This document shows, one piece after another, positions 25,740 to 37,720 of a DNA stretch of 64,000 nt. The DNA comes from Arctopsyche grandis (Eukaryota; Arthropoda; Insecta; Trichoptera; Hydropsychidae). The translations under genes and the position numbers were made by a program. Location of the stretch: contig NC_135364.1 in assembly GCF_051622035.1 (NCBI RefSeq), forward strand, positions 1,054,001-1,118,000. The letters run 5' to 3'. The notes below the pieces were generated by a model. That model saw only the letters and a program-made list of their open reading frames with translations. It had not been told where the DNA came from and made no database searches. Within the stretch, counting starts at the first letter, position 1, and each line of letters opens with the position of its first letter.

Positions 25740-26530
25740 TTCATCAATAAAGCAATAAAATATCCACAGCAGTGCTTTGACAGTCAACAACGTTGGCATA
25801 TCTTAAGATGATTGAGACGCTGGTTCTATTCTCGACTGTTAAAACCCACAAACAGATAGTGGCGAGAGTGACGCGATTCGCGTCGCATACTCCAGCAGCT
25901 GTCCCTCGGTCTGAATTATGGTCCTTCTGCAACCGGAACCGTAAACTTGCCGTCGTTCAGCGGCAATTACGTCCGCAACTAAAAGCTTAGACAAATTGGA
26001 GACAGGCATTAGGACTAAAAATACAAACGCACCGACCGGCATGTTTTCTATTAATTATTATTGCCTCGGAATTAAATGGTGCGTCCGAAGATGCCTATCT
26101 TCTTTTTTCAGGACTTTTCACGCCCACACACGGTGTACGATTCGATTAAGACTCGAGCGCTTCACGTGTCAGCTGAAAATGTCTTATCTGATCAGGGCTC
26201 GCTTTTCGCACCACAGCTATAGGACTTTATATCTAAATCAAATTGGATTACGGCTAAAATTTGACACGAAAAAGAGAAGCGCTCGAAGGATTTTCTTAGC
26301 GTGTCTAATTCTTTTATTTGTTTTGGTAAAATAACTATGCTTAGACTTTCGATAATTTAAATGGTGATAATACAAGGCAAATAAATGTTGAACTACAACT
26401 TGGAGCAGTAGACTTTTAATCAAAGTAAGAGAGGATCGGATCTCTGAATATTATCTTTCGTAGTTCCTTTGTACGGTTTTTTTCATCAAAATATTGTCAT
26501 GTGATTTCTGAAGTGTTTTTCTTTATGTAT
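25740..26530. other. Island, no gene called
   Basis: Unique DNA with overlapping short frames on both strands (25793-26334). None has family resemblance I recognise. Confidence 0.4.
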
Positions 26531-26539
26531 ATGAGCCGT

Positions 26540-26810
26540 TATAAATGAATGTGGCAAAGTGGCATCTCTTCACTTCATTTCTTCAATTTTTTTGCGTTTG
26601 ACAATATTTAAAAATGCTGGTGGCCTGTAATATGTTTTTTCTGCTTTTCCGAGATTCTGGACATGAATTCAAATATGTGATAGCAATTTGTGAATTAAAT
26701 TAAACATATATAGTTTGTTTGGAACTGAAAATTGGACTTCGCCACTTTTAAATATAATGCCTCATATGTTTAATCTACTTTGTAAAATGGGATCATTCTA
26801 AATGACTAAA
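26540..26810 (+). repeat. Diverged repeat shared with 58610-58930 (possible decayed coding piece)
   Basis: TTGCGTTTGACAATATTTAA, CTGGTGGCCTGTAATA, TTCTGGACAT, GCAATTTGTGAATTAA and TGGAACTGAAAATTGGACTT match the minus strand of 58610-58930. Here the frame is broken (CELN, stop). It may be an old duplicate or a transposon part. Confidence 0.5.
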
Positions 26811-27026
26811 TATTTCGTAGACGAAAACCTAAGTCAGAATGAAAATATCTTTTCTCCTTAAATACGAAAAGTAGACATTTTTAATCATTTTGATTACATA
26901 TTAATGCTACTTACAAAAGTTTTAAATCACTCTGAACATTTTTTTTTAAACCATTAAAATGAGATCAGTGATTAATATTAGATACAAATCAATCAAAATC
27001 TCAAGGTTGAATGTTTCCTAAAATTC

Positions 27027-27027
<1 letters not shown>

Positions 27028-27063
<36 letters not shown>
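27028..27063. repeat. TA dinucleotide array
   Basis: About 36 bp of TA repeat adjoining the ATG-repeat tail of the RTE fragment at 27064. Confidence 0.95.
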
Positions 27064-27065
<2 letters not shown>

Positions 27066-27265
27066 ATCATCATCATCTACAGCCAACCACTGCTAGATGA
27101 AAGCCTCTCCAATGTCCTTCTTACCCATGTATTTCGTTTCCTGTCTTTCCTCCTTATGCCAAAAATACAACGTTCTATACTTATTTGAATGCATTAGACT
27201 TTGTGTAGCAAATTGGCGTTCAATGTCCAAGTTTAACATCCATAATTCATCATCGGCAAAAATGT
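27064..27265 (-). pseudogene. RTE retrotransposon 3' fragment next to a TA array
   Basis: On the minus strand this short piece carries the block that reads CETWTLN in intact copies, then the CMLGI-type block, jumps over the [10 protein letters not shown] region by internal deletion, and ends with an EAFI-type end and a GATGATGATGA tail. The tail abuts a TA microsatellite at 27028-27063, the same arrangement as the copy at 10807. Confidence 0.8.
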
Positions 27266-27289
27266 ATGTACAGATACATAAATGAAGTA

Positions 27290-28510
27290 AATATATCACG
27301 TCATTTTGAATACTTTAAATGACTACGTAAACAAAATTCAAAGCAAAGAGAATCTTCCTGGGGGATTCTTCATGGGAGGCAGTCATCAAAGAGAACCAAA
27401 ACATTTATCAATAGCAGTTCATCATCCAGTGTTGGAAAAAGCTTTCTTTTTTTCTGTTCTGATTTACATACATGCATACATATGTATATCTATCAAACAT
27501 TTTTCTTACTTTTTCCATCCATCTCAACTTCCTTGCCTATTTGACTTTTCAATAGCAGTCAAATCTGGAGCAGTGCTCAACTTTGCAGCATAAAAGTTTG
27601 ACAACCCAGTCATGACAGATTCGTATACACAATAAGCACACCTCACAAGTTTCAACAATTGCTATGTATAACCAACCATACATGGAGGAGAAATCTCAAA
27701 CACATGCTCCCACATACCCACCCAAACCCACACACACACCTGATAAAGTGATAACAACCAGCTACCAACGAGCGACATACAAGGGTGCTCCGGTTATTTA
27801 TTGCCCCGCTAGAGAGCGGCGTCACCGAGATGGGTCTGGTGCGTGCCGCTCGTCCGACCCAGAAAGAACAGCCGAAAAAAAAAACAGAAATAAAATAAAA
27901 CATGACGCATTCCCATGATTTATGGCGTCCGTGTGTTTTCGCTCTCTCGGATATATGGCCCAATAAATTATGTGGATCTCGGTATAAACATGGCGGCTTG
28001 TCTCCTCCGCCACCGGCTTTTGGTGGCCCTCCCCACTTAAAACTTTGCCCCGGTGGAAACTTCAAAGCAATTAACGGCCTCGCGTCATTAGCAGAGACTT
28101 CTGTCACCATAAAATCTTCTGGTAATGTGCCGCGAAGCAGACGAGATGGTGGGGACGAGATGTGCCATCAACTTTTTCTTTTTTTTTTCAGCAGCTTCAG
28201 CTAGATCGGTAACGGCGTGTCGAGATGTCCTTATCGCGATTTATTGCCCGTTGAAGGCCAGCGAAATGGAGAGTGGATAAGAAGTAATTCTGAGAATTTG
28301 CAGATAGCGCGAGAAAGCATTAAAATATAATTATGTTTGAATGAAGAGCTATTAAAAGCGGGTCGTTTAGATTTTCGTATTTTTCGTACTAGACTTTTCC
28401 GTCTTTCTGGTGTTTATAATTTTATTTCTGATTTACAAATTATTGATCAATGTTAAACCAAAGTACAACTGATCAAAATGGTTTATCTCTTGTATGTACT
28501 CTTGTATGTG
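27290..28510. other. GC-rich island at 27690-28260 with a TTTATGGCG motif
   Basis: Contains CACACCCA-type repeats, GATTTATGGCGTCC (27917-27930) and CCGCCACCGG. A 152-codon minus frame (27652-28110) and several competing frames exist, so GC content rather than coding explains them. Confidence 0.4.
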
Positions 28511-28519
28511 TCGGTCTCC

Positions 28520-28866
28520 GTGACGAGACAGAATGTTAAATTAGAGAAAACGCAAATATCCGAAGGCAAAGATCGAAAATCGAAAGATCTTAAGTCGAAA
28601 GGTAAAAAAATGGTGCATGGTAAACGGTACATACTCACTTAATTTGCGCGAGCAGGATACAACAGGAACAAGAGGAACAGGCTTTTCCTCCCGTATTAAT
28701 GTGCGCGCGCAAAATCCGGGAGGAAAAGCATGTTCCTCTTGTTCCTGTTGCATCCTGCTCACGCAAATTAAGTGAGTATGTACCGTTTACCATGCACCAT
28801 TTTTTTTTTGATCTTTCGACTTAAGATCTTTCGATTTTCGATCTTTGCCTTCCGATATTTGTGTTT
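28520..28866. mobile_element. Foldback element with arms of about 150 bp
   Basis: The arms (28546-28693 and 28717-28866) are inverted copies of each other and surround a short TATTAATGTGCGCGCGC loop. Landmarks are GATCTTTCGACTTAAGATC, AAATTAAGTGAGTATGTACC, ATCCTGCTCACG and GTTCCTCTTGTTCCTG. The left arm extends about 26 bp further, to GTGACGAGACAG near 28520; the right end is cut short, and a LINE begins there. A shorter copy lies at 20203-20443. There is no coding capacity. Confidence 0.8.
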
Positions 28867-28869
28867 CCA

Positions 28870-30170
28870 TCCTCAATATACCCAATATTTAATCGCCATA
28901 GTTCTTTATCAACTCAAAATAGAATAAAATTATATCGCGCGTTCATATTACCATTGCTGCACCTGTATGGAATAACACATCTAATAGTAACCTTTCTAAG
29001 CTCCAAATAATACAAAATAAATGGGTTTGGTGCAAACGATCGAAAAGCGCCAGACAGATTGAACCACAGATTAACTGGATGGCTGCTTTAAACGCAATTC
29101 TCGACTTCACAAATGAAAAATTGCACATCAGATGATGAGTAACCTTTCAATGTGCACAGATGCAATTATTAAAATGGTAATTATTAAAATTGAGTTGGAT
29201 CTTTCTGGCGAGTTTTTAATAATTTAATAAGGAAAAATTCGGAACTAAAGTATCAGAGGCGCAGAACGTATACAGGGTAGGTATGTCGGGACTTCGGGTA
29301 GATTTCTCTTAGTGTAAGTGCGAGCAGTGCGCACGAATAAGGTACACGTGTCGTTAATCTGTGGTTCAGTCTGTCTGGCGCTTTTCGATCGTTTGCACCA
29401 CATCGAAAATAAATCCCTAAAAACATATCTGAAAAAACTGCATGTCATAAATAATATTCCGTTGGTCACATTACTAACAATCTAACCAGTAGATTCTATG
29501 ACAGAATTATTAATAACAAAACTAACACACTTGCGAATATTTTTACAAGGCTATTCTATGTTTCATTTATGGCCAAATTGACTCAATCAAAACTGAATTT
29601 GATCAAATTCATGGTACTCAAATTGAAGTTTATTCTGATTTAATGTAATCAGATTCATTTATTCGTGTCAAATTCAATATGAACACTGACATGATAACAT
29701 TTAATTTGATTTGATTTAAAATGTGACAAGGCTAAATTTGATCAGACAATCTTACATAATCAAACATACTTGACATGTTTATTTTCAAAAATAATCTGTA
29801 GCTTAAACATAATAATCCAAATTTATTTAATATCTACATAAAACCATCTGATACGTCAACGAGCACTACACTGCTCAACTCATAACATTGTCAACATAAT
29901 TTTACTATCTTATAAAATATTGTATTTAAATAAACCCACATTATTTTAACGTCAAAACGATAAAAATTGAAGTCATAAATTATGTCCATGAAACGTTTAA
30001 ATTTTTTTAAAAAAATAAATAAATCAACGACTTTACTAAGTATGTAATATCTCGAAGGGATGCCAAATTTTTCTAACGTCGTAGCATATTTCATTTTAAT
30101 ACAAATATTCACATTCAGACCAAAATTAGCTCCTCATAAATTTAAATATAAATTTAAACTTCAAAAAGAA
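28870..30170 (+). pseudogene. Second copy of the LINE 3' end, split by a 383-bp element
   Basis: Sequence from 28870 (frame giving PIFNRHSSLSTQNRIKLYRA) and from 29406 (KSLKTYL..LHVI) corresponds to the minus-strand LINE at 22415-23560, including about 700 bp of 3' UTR. The inserted DNA element at 29023-29405 interrupts the coding part. The 5' side abuts the foldback element ending at 28866. Confidence 0.75.
29023..29405. mobile_element. 383-bp DNA transposon with 48-bp inverted repeats
   Basis: Near both ends lies TGGTGCAAACGATCGAAAAG, continuing through GCGCCAGACAGA for about 48 bp with one mismatch, in inverted orientation. The flanks repeat AAAATAAAT at 29014-29022 and 29406-29414. Excision restores the LINE reading found at 22415-23560. 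It has no transposase frame. The outermost bases are not perfectly inverted, so the exact ends are uncertain by a few bases. Confidence 0.75.
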
Positions 30171-30189
30171 ATTTGTCAAAATAATAAGA

Positions 30190-30290
30190 TAGTAAGAATT
30201 GACAATGACATGAAGACTCACCTATCACAGCTGGAGTCTACCTAGGCATGCCGTGCCGTACGATTCTGTGTCTGCGCATTTACATAGATG
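30190..30290. repeat. End fragment of the GGCGCAGACACA repeat
   Basis: CTCACCTATCACAGCTGGAG, CTAGGCATGCCGTGCCGTAC and GATTCTGTGTCTGCGC form one inverted end of the family. Confidence 0.55.
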
Positions 30291-31167
30291 GTGCTCTACA
30301 CGGCTCGAAACGGACGGGAGCGCCGCTCTTCCTAGTTCTATCGATCTCGCGGGTTTTATGATTCCATGTATTGAACTATGTAAATTACTAAGAAACCAAA
30401 AATTAAAAATTGCTCAGTCTCTCAGCCTCTCTGAGAAAATTTGAATTTAGCGAACGTATCAAATCAATCAGCAATGATTAATTTGAAAAGCCCTGACTCC
30501 TTACATACAAAGATACTCTTCTTCGAACATTGGCCCATTGGAGCTCATATTCTATACTAGGCTTTCTCAAACATCCGAAAAAAATTTTCACATGCTAAAT
30601 AAACGCTGGCACACCGTCGCCATCTTTCTCAAAACTCGCCCCTTGTAAAGTTTTCGGTGATATTTTATCCTTGTATTGATAGTGATCTATAATGGTGAAA
30701 TGTTGGATAAATATGTCGAAATATTAAGATCATGTGAATAAATATTGACATAAAGAACGCCTATCACAGCTTGAGTCTTGACTCTAGTTTAGGGTTGCCA
30801 TACGTCCCAGTTTACGGGGATATGTCCCTGTTTTGAGGCTTGCGTCCCAGTGTTCCCTTCAGAAGGATATTTGTCCCAGTTTTCCATATATATTATTTAA
30901 AAATATATCTTTCCGATAATATATAATTAAGTGCGTTTGCACAATGGCAACACACGGCTAGTGGCAATATTTTTCGAATGGTAATACTGTAGTCATTAGC
31001 CCGCCCATTCTTCAGACGTGGATTGCATCATAATTTGCCTTTTTATCAAAGTCGGACGGGAGCTCGGTGTTTTCACCTATTTGCGTTGAGATTCGGGAAG
31101 ACAAGTAGGTTTTTCCAATTTTCTCTTCAAGTTACCAGGTTACCTACTTATTCATTTCCTAATATAC

Positions 31168-31556
31168 TGTTACGTATACTAAAAAGAGCCGCCGAGTAAT
31201 TGCGATCGGATTAGGCCGGGTAGCGTCCTGAGAGACCGTGTGACCGGTGTAAGTGGTTTTAAGGATTATCGATAAGCTAAGTGCATGGAAGCTAAACAAT
31301 TATTGCACTTCCCAGAATTGACCTGTTCCGCGGGAGCGAATGTCGTGGGAAGACATATCCGTACGTGACCATAACAATAGGTAAACAAATTATGTAGACG
31401 TCCTGAGAGATCTATCCCTTATAAGGCGATACTTAGGCGATATCATGTCATTCTGGACTGAGCACTGCCAGTGCGTGTATCTCCTTAATCATCAATAAAT
31501 GCTGTGAAACGACTGTTGGCCTTTTACTTGGATCCTCCACCCACCCCTACGCAACA
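31168..31556 (+). mobile_element. Solo LTR (gypsy-like) with 4-bp target duplication
   Basis: The segment begins TGTTACG and ends GCAACA, with ATAC at 31164-31167 and 31557-31560. It has a polyadenylation-like AATAAA (about 31495) near a TATCTCCTTAATCATC stretch, as expected for an LTR R region. A related LTR lies on the minus strand at 41558-41936 and shares GAGCCGCCG, GCTAAGTGCA, ATCTCCTTAATCA and AATAAATGCTGTGAA blocks. The 4-bp duplication favours gypsy over BEL or copia. No internal retrotransposon sequence is left, so recombination between two LTRs is the likely origin. Confidence 0.8.
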
Positions 31557-31639
31557 ATACTACATATGTAGGTGAAATGGGATACCAAAGATGTAAATGA
31601 TAAATGGCTATGCTTTTTTAAAAATACTAAAGAAACCGA

Positions 31640-31940
31640 AAGAAAAACTAACCTACTGATATTGTGCCAATACCTGTACGCTATCCCAGCACATAATGCA
31701 CACGTTGAGCGTGTATTTTAATTAATTAATACTCAGTGGACACATGAACGAAATAAGCTTTCAATTGACACAGTAGAAAGCATAATTCAGTGCGTTTTCA
31801 ATTATAAAATGTCATGCATCGAATTTTATAATTATGTAAAAGGGAAAAAGGAACTCCTTCAAAAAGCAAAAAAGTCAGAAAAGTATGATTGGGCAACGAA
31901 GAGCAATGAAGATCAAGTTCAAGAAGTTGGGGAAGAGTGA
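31640..31940 (+). pseudogene. hAT transposase C-terminal remnant
   Basis: Translation yields LCQYLYAIPAHNAHVERVF, an in-frame stop, then LINTQWTHERNKLSIDTVES and IEFYNYVKGKKELLQKAKKS, ending at a TGA near 31938. The AHVERVF.L motif followed by a W.. ERN.L block is the hATC dimerisation domain. The in-frame stop and the missing upstream part make it non-functional. It belongs to a different hAT group from the one at 19034. Confidence 0.8.
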
Positions 31941-32784
31941 AGACAAGAGAGAATGAGTAAAATGAAATGAAATGAAATTAAATATGATTCAATTACAATC
32001 TGTTAATATTATAATCAAACATGATTTAATTTTTTATAATTAAACTATCAAAAAAAATAATAAATAATTTTTATTGGGGGGGGGGGGTGTCCCCGTCTAT
32101 GGTCCGACCATTATGACAACCCTACTCTAGTTGCCACAGGTCATCAACAGGTGTAATTGTATATATTGTGAAACAATTACTTCAAGGATAAATATTAGAA
32201 ATAAAAATGAACGTTTTCTTAATGGTGGCTTACTGGCTTGTCATTTTTGGTAAAGTCGAGAATAATCGGGATAAGGGACGCCTTATTGGAGCGGACGCGT
32301 GTTGCGGTTGAACGGGTTCCGACGTACGGACAAATTGCGACCGACACGTCGACGTGTCAAGCAAGCTCGTGACAATGCAAACGGACATGTGCTGCTCCCG
32401 CAACCACCACTAACCATTTCGCCGAACTTCAACCAAAACATTTCACCGAAAACCGTCACTCAACTACACTGAGAAATCGCACGGAAAAACCACATTTGAA
32501 TCTCGTATTTTGAATTTTTGAAACATCTGTGTAGTGTACGGACAAAATTGACGGGCGGAAAATCGTCTCGATAAGTTGTACAACTGTTTTTGTTCAAGGG
32601 AACCTTACTTTTAAATTCAATTAGATTTGCCAATTTAAGTGATATATTTGTTGAGACGGTTCTTCATAAATTGGCTCTCACCTACTCATTATTATCACCA
32701 TACATACGCATCTGGCTGTAATGTATGTATATTTGAGACAGCCTGTCAAAATGAAAAAAAAAAACAAATAAAAAAAATCAGAGG

Positions 32785-32935
32785 TGACCAACCCATGACT
32801 TTATTTATGTATTTGAGGAATACAAGAAGGTCACAAAACAAAAATCGATATTGAACCGTACAGACACATTCACACATACCGTCATCATTAAGAAATACTA
32901 ATAGCTATGACACCATTTTCGATACAAATTGAGCC
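32785..32935 (-). mobile_element. SINE family 3 body fragment
   Basis: It matches 16470-16625 closely (GTGACCAACCCATGACTTTA, TATGTATTTGAGGAATA, GTACAGACACATTCACACAT). The tail hairpin is absent; an A-run with CAAAATG lies where it should be. Confidence 0.65.
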
Positions 32936-32969
32936 ATCACCATCACCACCAAAAATCACAATCAGTATT

Positions 32970-33292
32970 TGTCCAATGCACTCAAAGAAGTATGGGACGT
33001 TGTATGTTTGGCATAACCACTAACGACAGGAAACGGAATATAGTGGAAAAAGTGAATAGATTGAAATGGCAATGGGTGGGTCACATGGCTAGAAGAGTGG
33101 ACTGAAGGTGGAAAAAGAAGTGCTAGAATGTAAAAGGGTAAAAGGCAGACTGCAGGGAAGATGGGTAGAAAAAATTAGGTAAATGTGTGGGGTGATATGG
33201 ATGAGAGTTGCGCAAAACAGAGATAAGTGGAAGAGTGTTGGAGAGGCTTTCATCCAACAGTGGATGGTGAATGACTGTAGATGATGATGATG
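32970..33292 (+). pseudogene. RTE retrotransposon 3' fragment
   Basis: The segment starts at the QCTQR-type block and runs through the KWQW block and the GRW block to the usual end and a GATGATGATGATG tail. Stops and small deletions break the frame. It follows a body fragment of the third SINE family (32785-32935). Confidence 0.85.
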
Positions 33293-33299
33293 TACACGT

Positions 33300-34500
33300 G
33301 CACTTTGACTGATTCGGATAGTGTCCTTTGCTGCACATTCGGTCAACCCCTTTTGGCGAATTTATAGTTGAGATTCTCTTAAACATATATCTTCCGGTTT
33401 CTTCCTACAAAAATTTTACTATGAAACAGGTTAAAAATATTATCTGAGTACAAAGAAGATTATGTAGCTTAACGTTTAATGTGGTTCGTTTCTTACCTTG
33501 TCTCAAGCGTACAAAGACTACCAAAGTGCATCTCTGTGAAAAGCTGCGCACAAAAAACGTATTTTTTTAAACGAAAATTTATAGTAAAAATATATATCAA
33601 AATACAATTAGGGTATACAACATATTTCACACATTGTATACCTACCAATAGCCAAAAAAAAAAGAAACGTTATACAATAAATTATTTTTTTCAGCATTGT
33701 TCCATTTCATCCCCCAGCATAAAGTAAATGTATCAAAAAATTGTTCGCTAATGCGAATATATTTCATGCGCAACTTCCCAACCCCCAACCCCACGATTCT
33801 CCAACCTCCTTAGCCGCTCTCCTCTCTTGAACAATACGACTGTAAACTTTTAGTGCTCAGCACAGGAAACCCCCAACACGTACTAAATCACTGGGCGAAC
33901 ACAAATAAAAACAATCCGACCACATTAATGCGGGATAAATAATGCGAACGAAAGAACGGAGGAAAGGGGGCACCTCCATGGGGTTCCCTGCCACCGCTAC
34001 GACTCTCCTACCAACCGATTAAGATGTGGAGATATTTAAAAAAAAAAACTTGAACCAAAAATAACTTCTATTCTCATAAATAGAGACAAATCGGTTATAA
34101 AACGAATTCAAAAGTCCCCACGATACACCTTGATGTTTAGTAAAATTTTAATTCACCAACTGTACAACTTATCTAGACCATTTATTGTTTAATCGAAAAC
34201 TAGTGGATGTTTTATATTGTAGTAATATAGTTTAGATATTCCACATTACATATTATAAAACAATAAAATGTAAAACAAAGTAGTCAAAAAAGTTATTTCA
34301 TCAATGAAATTTTAAAATAAGTAAGGAAATTCTGATATCAAATCATTTTAAGACCCATAATTTGTAGCATATGTATTTTAGAATACGTTTACCGACTTAT
34401 CAAGATGATTTAAAATTGATCATTCAAGTCTTATTCAGAAATTGGCCAATTTTGCCAAAGTCGATCAAATAATCTCAACTATTATTTTAATATTCTTATT
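33300..34500. other. No gene seen
   Basis: AT-rich apart from 33770-34020, which is unique and C-rich (CCCCACGATTCTCC, CACCTCCATGGGG). Confidence 0.45.
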
Positions 34501-34509
34501 TAAGTAATC

Positions 34510-34760
34510 GTCGTCAGTTTGAATATTTTGTTAACCATTACTCTGATGAGTACCTCACATCTTCCGGTGTGTCTCAAGGCTGTAATCTGGGACCACTCTA
34601 TTTTTAATTTTTATAAATTATATCGGCATGGTTATTTCGGATTAGTTATTTTATATACATATGTACCATATGCTGATGACTTTAAATTATTCATGAAAAT
34701 TAGAAATAATTCTGACTGTGAGAAAATAAAATTGAATGTGTTTTTATATATTCTATATGT
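34510..34760 (+). pseudogene. LINE reverse transcriptase fragment (jockey/CR1-like)
   Basis: The translated fragment contains HYSDEYLTSSGVSQGCNLGPLYF, shown here only as evidence of the SGVxQGxxLGPL motif, followed by a YADDFKLF catalytic motif after indels. The segment is too decayed to be functional. It cannot be joined to a 3' end in this window. Confidence 0.75.
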
Positions 34761-34877
34761 ATGTATGCTTTTATACAATATGTATTATCTGGCCACACTG
34801 TCATATATGTTAACATGTGAAGAAACTGTTGTATAAGTTTATTAAAATTTTAAAATAAAATTAAAAATAATAATTTA

Positions 34878-35110
34878 AGGTGCAGACACACAAAATCATA
34901 CGGCATGGCATACCTCGGTGACTCCAGCTATAAGTGAGCATGTTTTCGTATAATTGTTAATCCATACGATATTATTATTTCGAAAAGTTTCTCCTACATT
35001 TCTTCAAATGTGAGAATCACCGCCATTGATCACTATCAAATCTACCTACTTTTTTTCAATACAAGGATAAAAAAAATACCGAAAGCACTCCAAGGGGTGA
35101 GTTTTATCCT
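34878..35110. repeat. Second copy of the GGCGCAGACACA-end repeat
   Basis: AAGGTGCAGACACACAAAATC begins the copy, followed by TACGGCATGGCATACC, GACTCCAGCTATAAGTGAGC and TTTCTCCTACATTTCTTCAA, then the ATACCGAAAGCACTCCA block. The other end is missing. Confidence 0.55.
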
Positions 35111-36150
35111 GGATTGCGATGGCATATATTGAGCGTTCAATCCACATCAACAGTCACATAAAATTCCATTTTTTAGTCAAAATATTATACTTTCATTATA
35201 CTGTTCGACAATAAATATGTACGTCATCACCCGTGCTTATGAAGCATTACTCAATTCAGAAGAATCATTACACTGAATATTCAAATTTAGATTTTATTTT
35301 AAATAGTGGGCAGTCCATCACCGCTTCACATTTGAAGTGTCTCAATTTTTTTTCGAATTTTTCATTATTGCATTTGGCAAACGATTTTTTGTCGGCCTTT
35401 CTTAGAGTGTGTAATCATCGCGTCACACAGAAATTACACACTTTCTAAGAGCGAGCGCACGTATGATTTATTGCGGCTAACCCTACGTGCCGGCCGTTAA
35501 TGTGTTATTGTGTAACGGCGTAACTGAAAAGAAACGAGCAATTTATATTCCGCCGATTAGAGATTATCGCGGTCGTTTGTCTCGACGCGGACTTAACATA
35601 ATATTTCGAATAATTAATACTTTGTATTAAACGCTGATTTATTTGAGTCAATATTTCGCCTGTCAAACGCCGCAGCGCCGTAATTAATAGTTGGCCTTTA
35701 TTTATGGCGGACTCACTGGCCTGCGGCGATCGCGGGTCAAATGTTATAGGGGAGACGCGCCGAGATTGAGACGTGGATGGAATATTCAACGATATCATTA
35801 TTCATATTCCAATATTAGACTTGGTGCATTAGATCTAGCGCATTTTTCAGTTACTTGAATTGCTCTAGTACTGAAAACATCATTTTTTGTGATAAGTTAT
35901 AAAACAATAGTTATACTAGATATTTTTACTTTATTTTAACACGCTTATTAAGAAATTTTGCCTTTGTCCTGCTTGCGATCTTATTTATACCTAACAAAGG
36001 TGAAAACACAGCGACTATTTTTACAAGAAATTCAAACGTTAATATACAGATCAATCCACTTAATAAATATGAACGTTCGGCTATGCAAATCTACAGTTTT
36101 CATAGTACTGTAACTTTTATTAAACATCGTAGTCGAGTTGGTGTAAGTTC
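35110..36150. other. Island at 35440-35790 with TTTATGGCGG
   Basis: TTTATGGCGG at 35701-35710 and TGCCGGCCGTTAATG near 35488 lie in unique, GC-richer DNA. A 97-codon minus frame overlaps but is not convincing. Confidence 0.4.
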
Positions 36151-36223
36151 TTAAGGGGGTATTCTAGTCTAGAAATTTGAAAAATCGATTTTTTTTCATA
36201 TTTTCAAAGCTTAAACCTTTAAG

Positions 36224-37575
36224 CTTGGTTCTGAAGGATGGAATAACGCAACTATCATCTTAATACACAAAAAAGGTGATAAAAGCGATATCAAGAACTA
36301 CCGACCCATTAGTTTACTTTCAGCGGTCTACAAGCTCTTCACGAAGGTTATTACAGAAAGGCTGAAGAATATCCTCGACGAGAACCAACCTATAGAACAG
36401 GCAGGATTTAGGGCAAATTTCAGTACAATGGACCACCTCCAAGTAGTTGGCGAACTAATCGAACGCGCCAACGAATATCAACGGCCATTGTGCCTAGGTT
36501 TCGTCGATTATGAGAAAGCCTTCGATACAGTGAGCCACAATGCAGTACTTAACGCTCTACAAACACAGGGAGTACCGGAACCCTATGTGGGGCTGTTAGC
36601 TGCAATATATAAGAATGCCACAGCTTCGGTTAAAATTTTTTCAGGTACAGATAGATTTAGCATAAGAAAAGGAGTAAGACAAGGAGATACAATCTCGCCC
36701 AAGTTATTCAATGCGGTGCTTGAGGGAGTTTTCAGGAACTTGGAATGGGACAAAGCCGGAGTAAGCATCAACGGTCGCTTCTTGAGTCACCTTCGGTTCG
36801 CAGACGATATAGTTTTAATAGCTCGTGATTCAGCTGACCTACTTAACAGACTAACACAGCTGGACAGGGAAAGTAGAAAAGTAGGATTAAAAATTAACGT
36901 AGATAAGACCAAACTAATGTTCAATAGGTATTGCATGCCTGATAGCATCCCATTAGATGATAAACCAGTAGAAGTAGTAAATAATTATTTATATTTAGGT
37001 CAAATAATTGACATGTCTGGTAATAAAGATGAAGAGATAAAGAGACGTATGAAATTAGGATGGAGTGCATTTGGACGGATGAATGCTGTTTTTAAATCAA
37101 AAATGCCACTCTGCCTGAAGAAAAAGATCTTTGATCAATGCGTTTTGCCAGTGATGACGTATGGATGTGAAACTTGGACACTGAACACCAAGATGCTACA
37201 TAAAATCCAATGCACTCAAAGAAGTATGGAGCGCTGTATGCTTGGCATAACGAGAAAATACAGAAAGCGGAACACGTGGGTGAGAAGTATGACAAGAGTA
37301 GTGGACATAGTGGATAGAGTGAAGAGATTGAAATGGCAATGGGCGGGTCACGTAGCTAGGAGGATGGACGAAAGGTGGACAAAAGAATTGCTTGAATGGT
37401 ACCCGAGAGAATGCAAAAGGGTAAAAGGAAGACCGCAAGGAAGATGGGTGAACGAAATTAGGAAAATGTGCGGGGTGAGATGGATGAGTGCTGCGCAAAA
37501 CAGAGACGGGTGGAAGCGTGTTGGAGAGGCCTTCATCCAGCAGTGGATGGCGAGTGGCTGTAAATGATGATGATG
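36224..37575 (+). mobile_element. Young 5'-truncated RTE retrotransposon with 11-bp target duplication
   Basis: The insertion is bounded by a perfect 11-bp direct repeat, AAACCTTTAAG, at 36213-36223 and 37576-37586. It starts within the RT domain and ends in a short ATGATGATGATG tail right after the reading frame. Perfect duplication and an unbroken frame indicate a recent insertion. It sits inside a TTAA-flanked DNA element (36151-38197) and interrupts it. The endonuclease and 5' UTR are missing, as expected from incomplete reverse transcription. Confidence 0.93.
36428..37567 (+). CDS. Reverse transcriptase (partial ORF of an RTE retrotransposon)
   Basis: The frame encodes 379 residues from an internal ATG. 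It is also open for 68 codons upstream to the 5' junction of the element at 36224; the first upstream stop is in flanking DNA at 36212. It shares nearly every residue with the minus-strand frame at 10821-11954, including [23 protein letters not shown] and the FADD catalytic motif. It carries two extra residues (NRYCMPD versus NCMPD). The C-terminal RTE blocks are complete and the stop codon overlaps the ATG-repeat tail. No frameshift or nonsense change is seen. No promoter or endonuclease belongs to this copy, so any expression would come from read-through. Confidence 0.9.
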   Translation: MDHLQVVGELIERANEYQRPLCLGFVDYEKAFDTVSHNAVLNALQTQGVPEPYVGLLAAIYKNATASVKIFSGTDRFSIRKGVRQGDTISPKLFNAVLEGVFRNLEWDKAGVSINGRFLSHLRFADDIVLIARDSADLLNRLTQLDRESRKVGLKINVDKTKLMFNRYCMPDSIPLDDKPVEVVNNYLYLGQIIDMSGNKDEEIKRRMKLGWSAFGRMNAVFKSKMPLCLKKKIFDQCVLPVMTYGCETWTLNTKMLHKIQCTQRSMERCMLGITRKYRKRNTWVRSMTRVVDIVDRVKRLKWQWAGHVARRMDERWTKELLEWYPRECKRVKGRPQGRWVNEIRKMCGVRWMSAAQNRDGWKRVGEAFIQQWMASGCK

Positions 37576-37720
37576 AAACCTTTAAGAGACCTTTAAACCT
37601 TCAAATTATTTTCGGAGATATAGCTGTTTTAGTGACGCGGAATCTAACCGGCGCGTAACTTTACCCGAGACTTTAAACGCGTGTTTCTCGAAACTACTTT
37701 TTTCGAAATGGTTGTCATGA

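Larger units (their letters stand above)
30790..32124 (+). mobile_element. hAT transposon with 8-bp target duplication, containing a solo LTR
   Basis: The ends are TAGGGTTGCCATACGTCC and, inverted, TAGGGTTGTCATAATGGTC. The target duplication CTCTAGTT is perfect at 30782-30789 and 32125-32132. Several CCCAGT/GTCCC motifs lie near the left end and a G-run followed by GTGTCCCCGTC near the right end. It contains a decayed transposase and is interrupted by a solo LTR at 31168-31556. Confidence 0.9.

Noticed and set aside
27652..28110. A 152-codon minus-strand frame
   Set aside because: Several competing frames exist in the same GC-rich island and the sequence has no recognisable domain.
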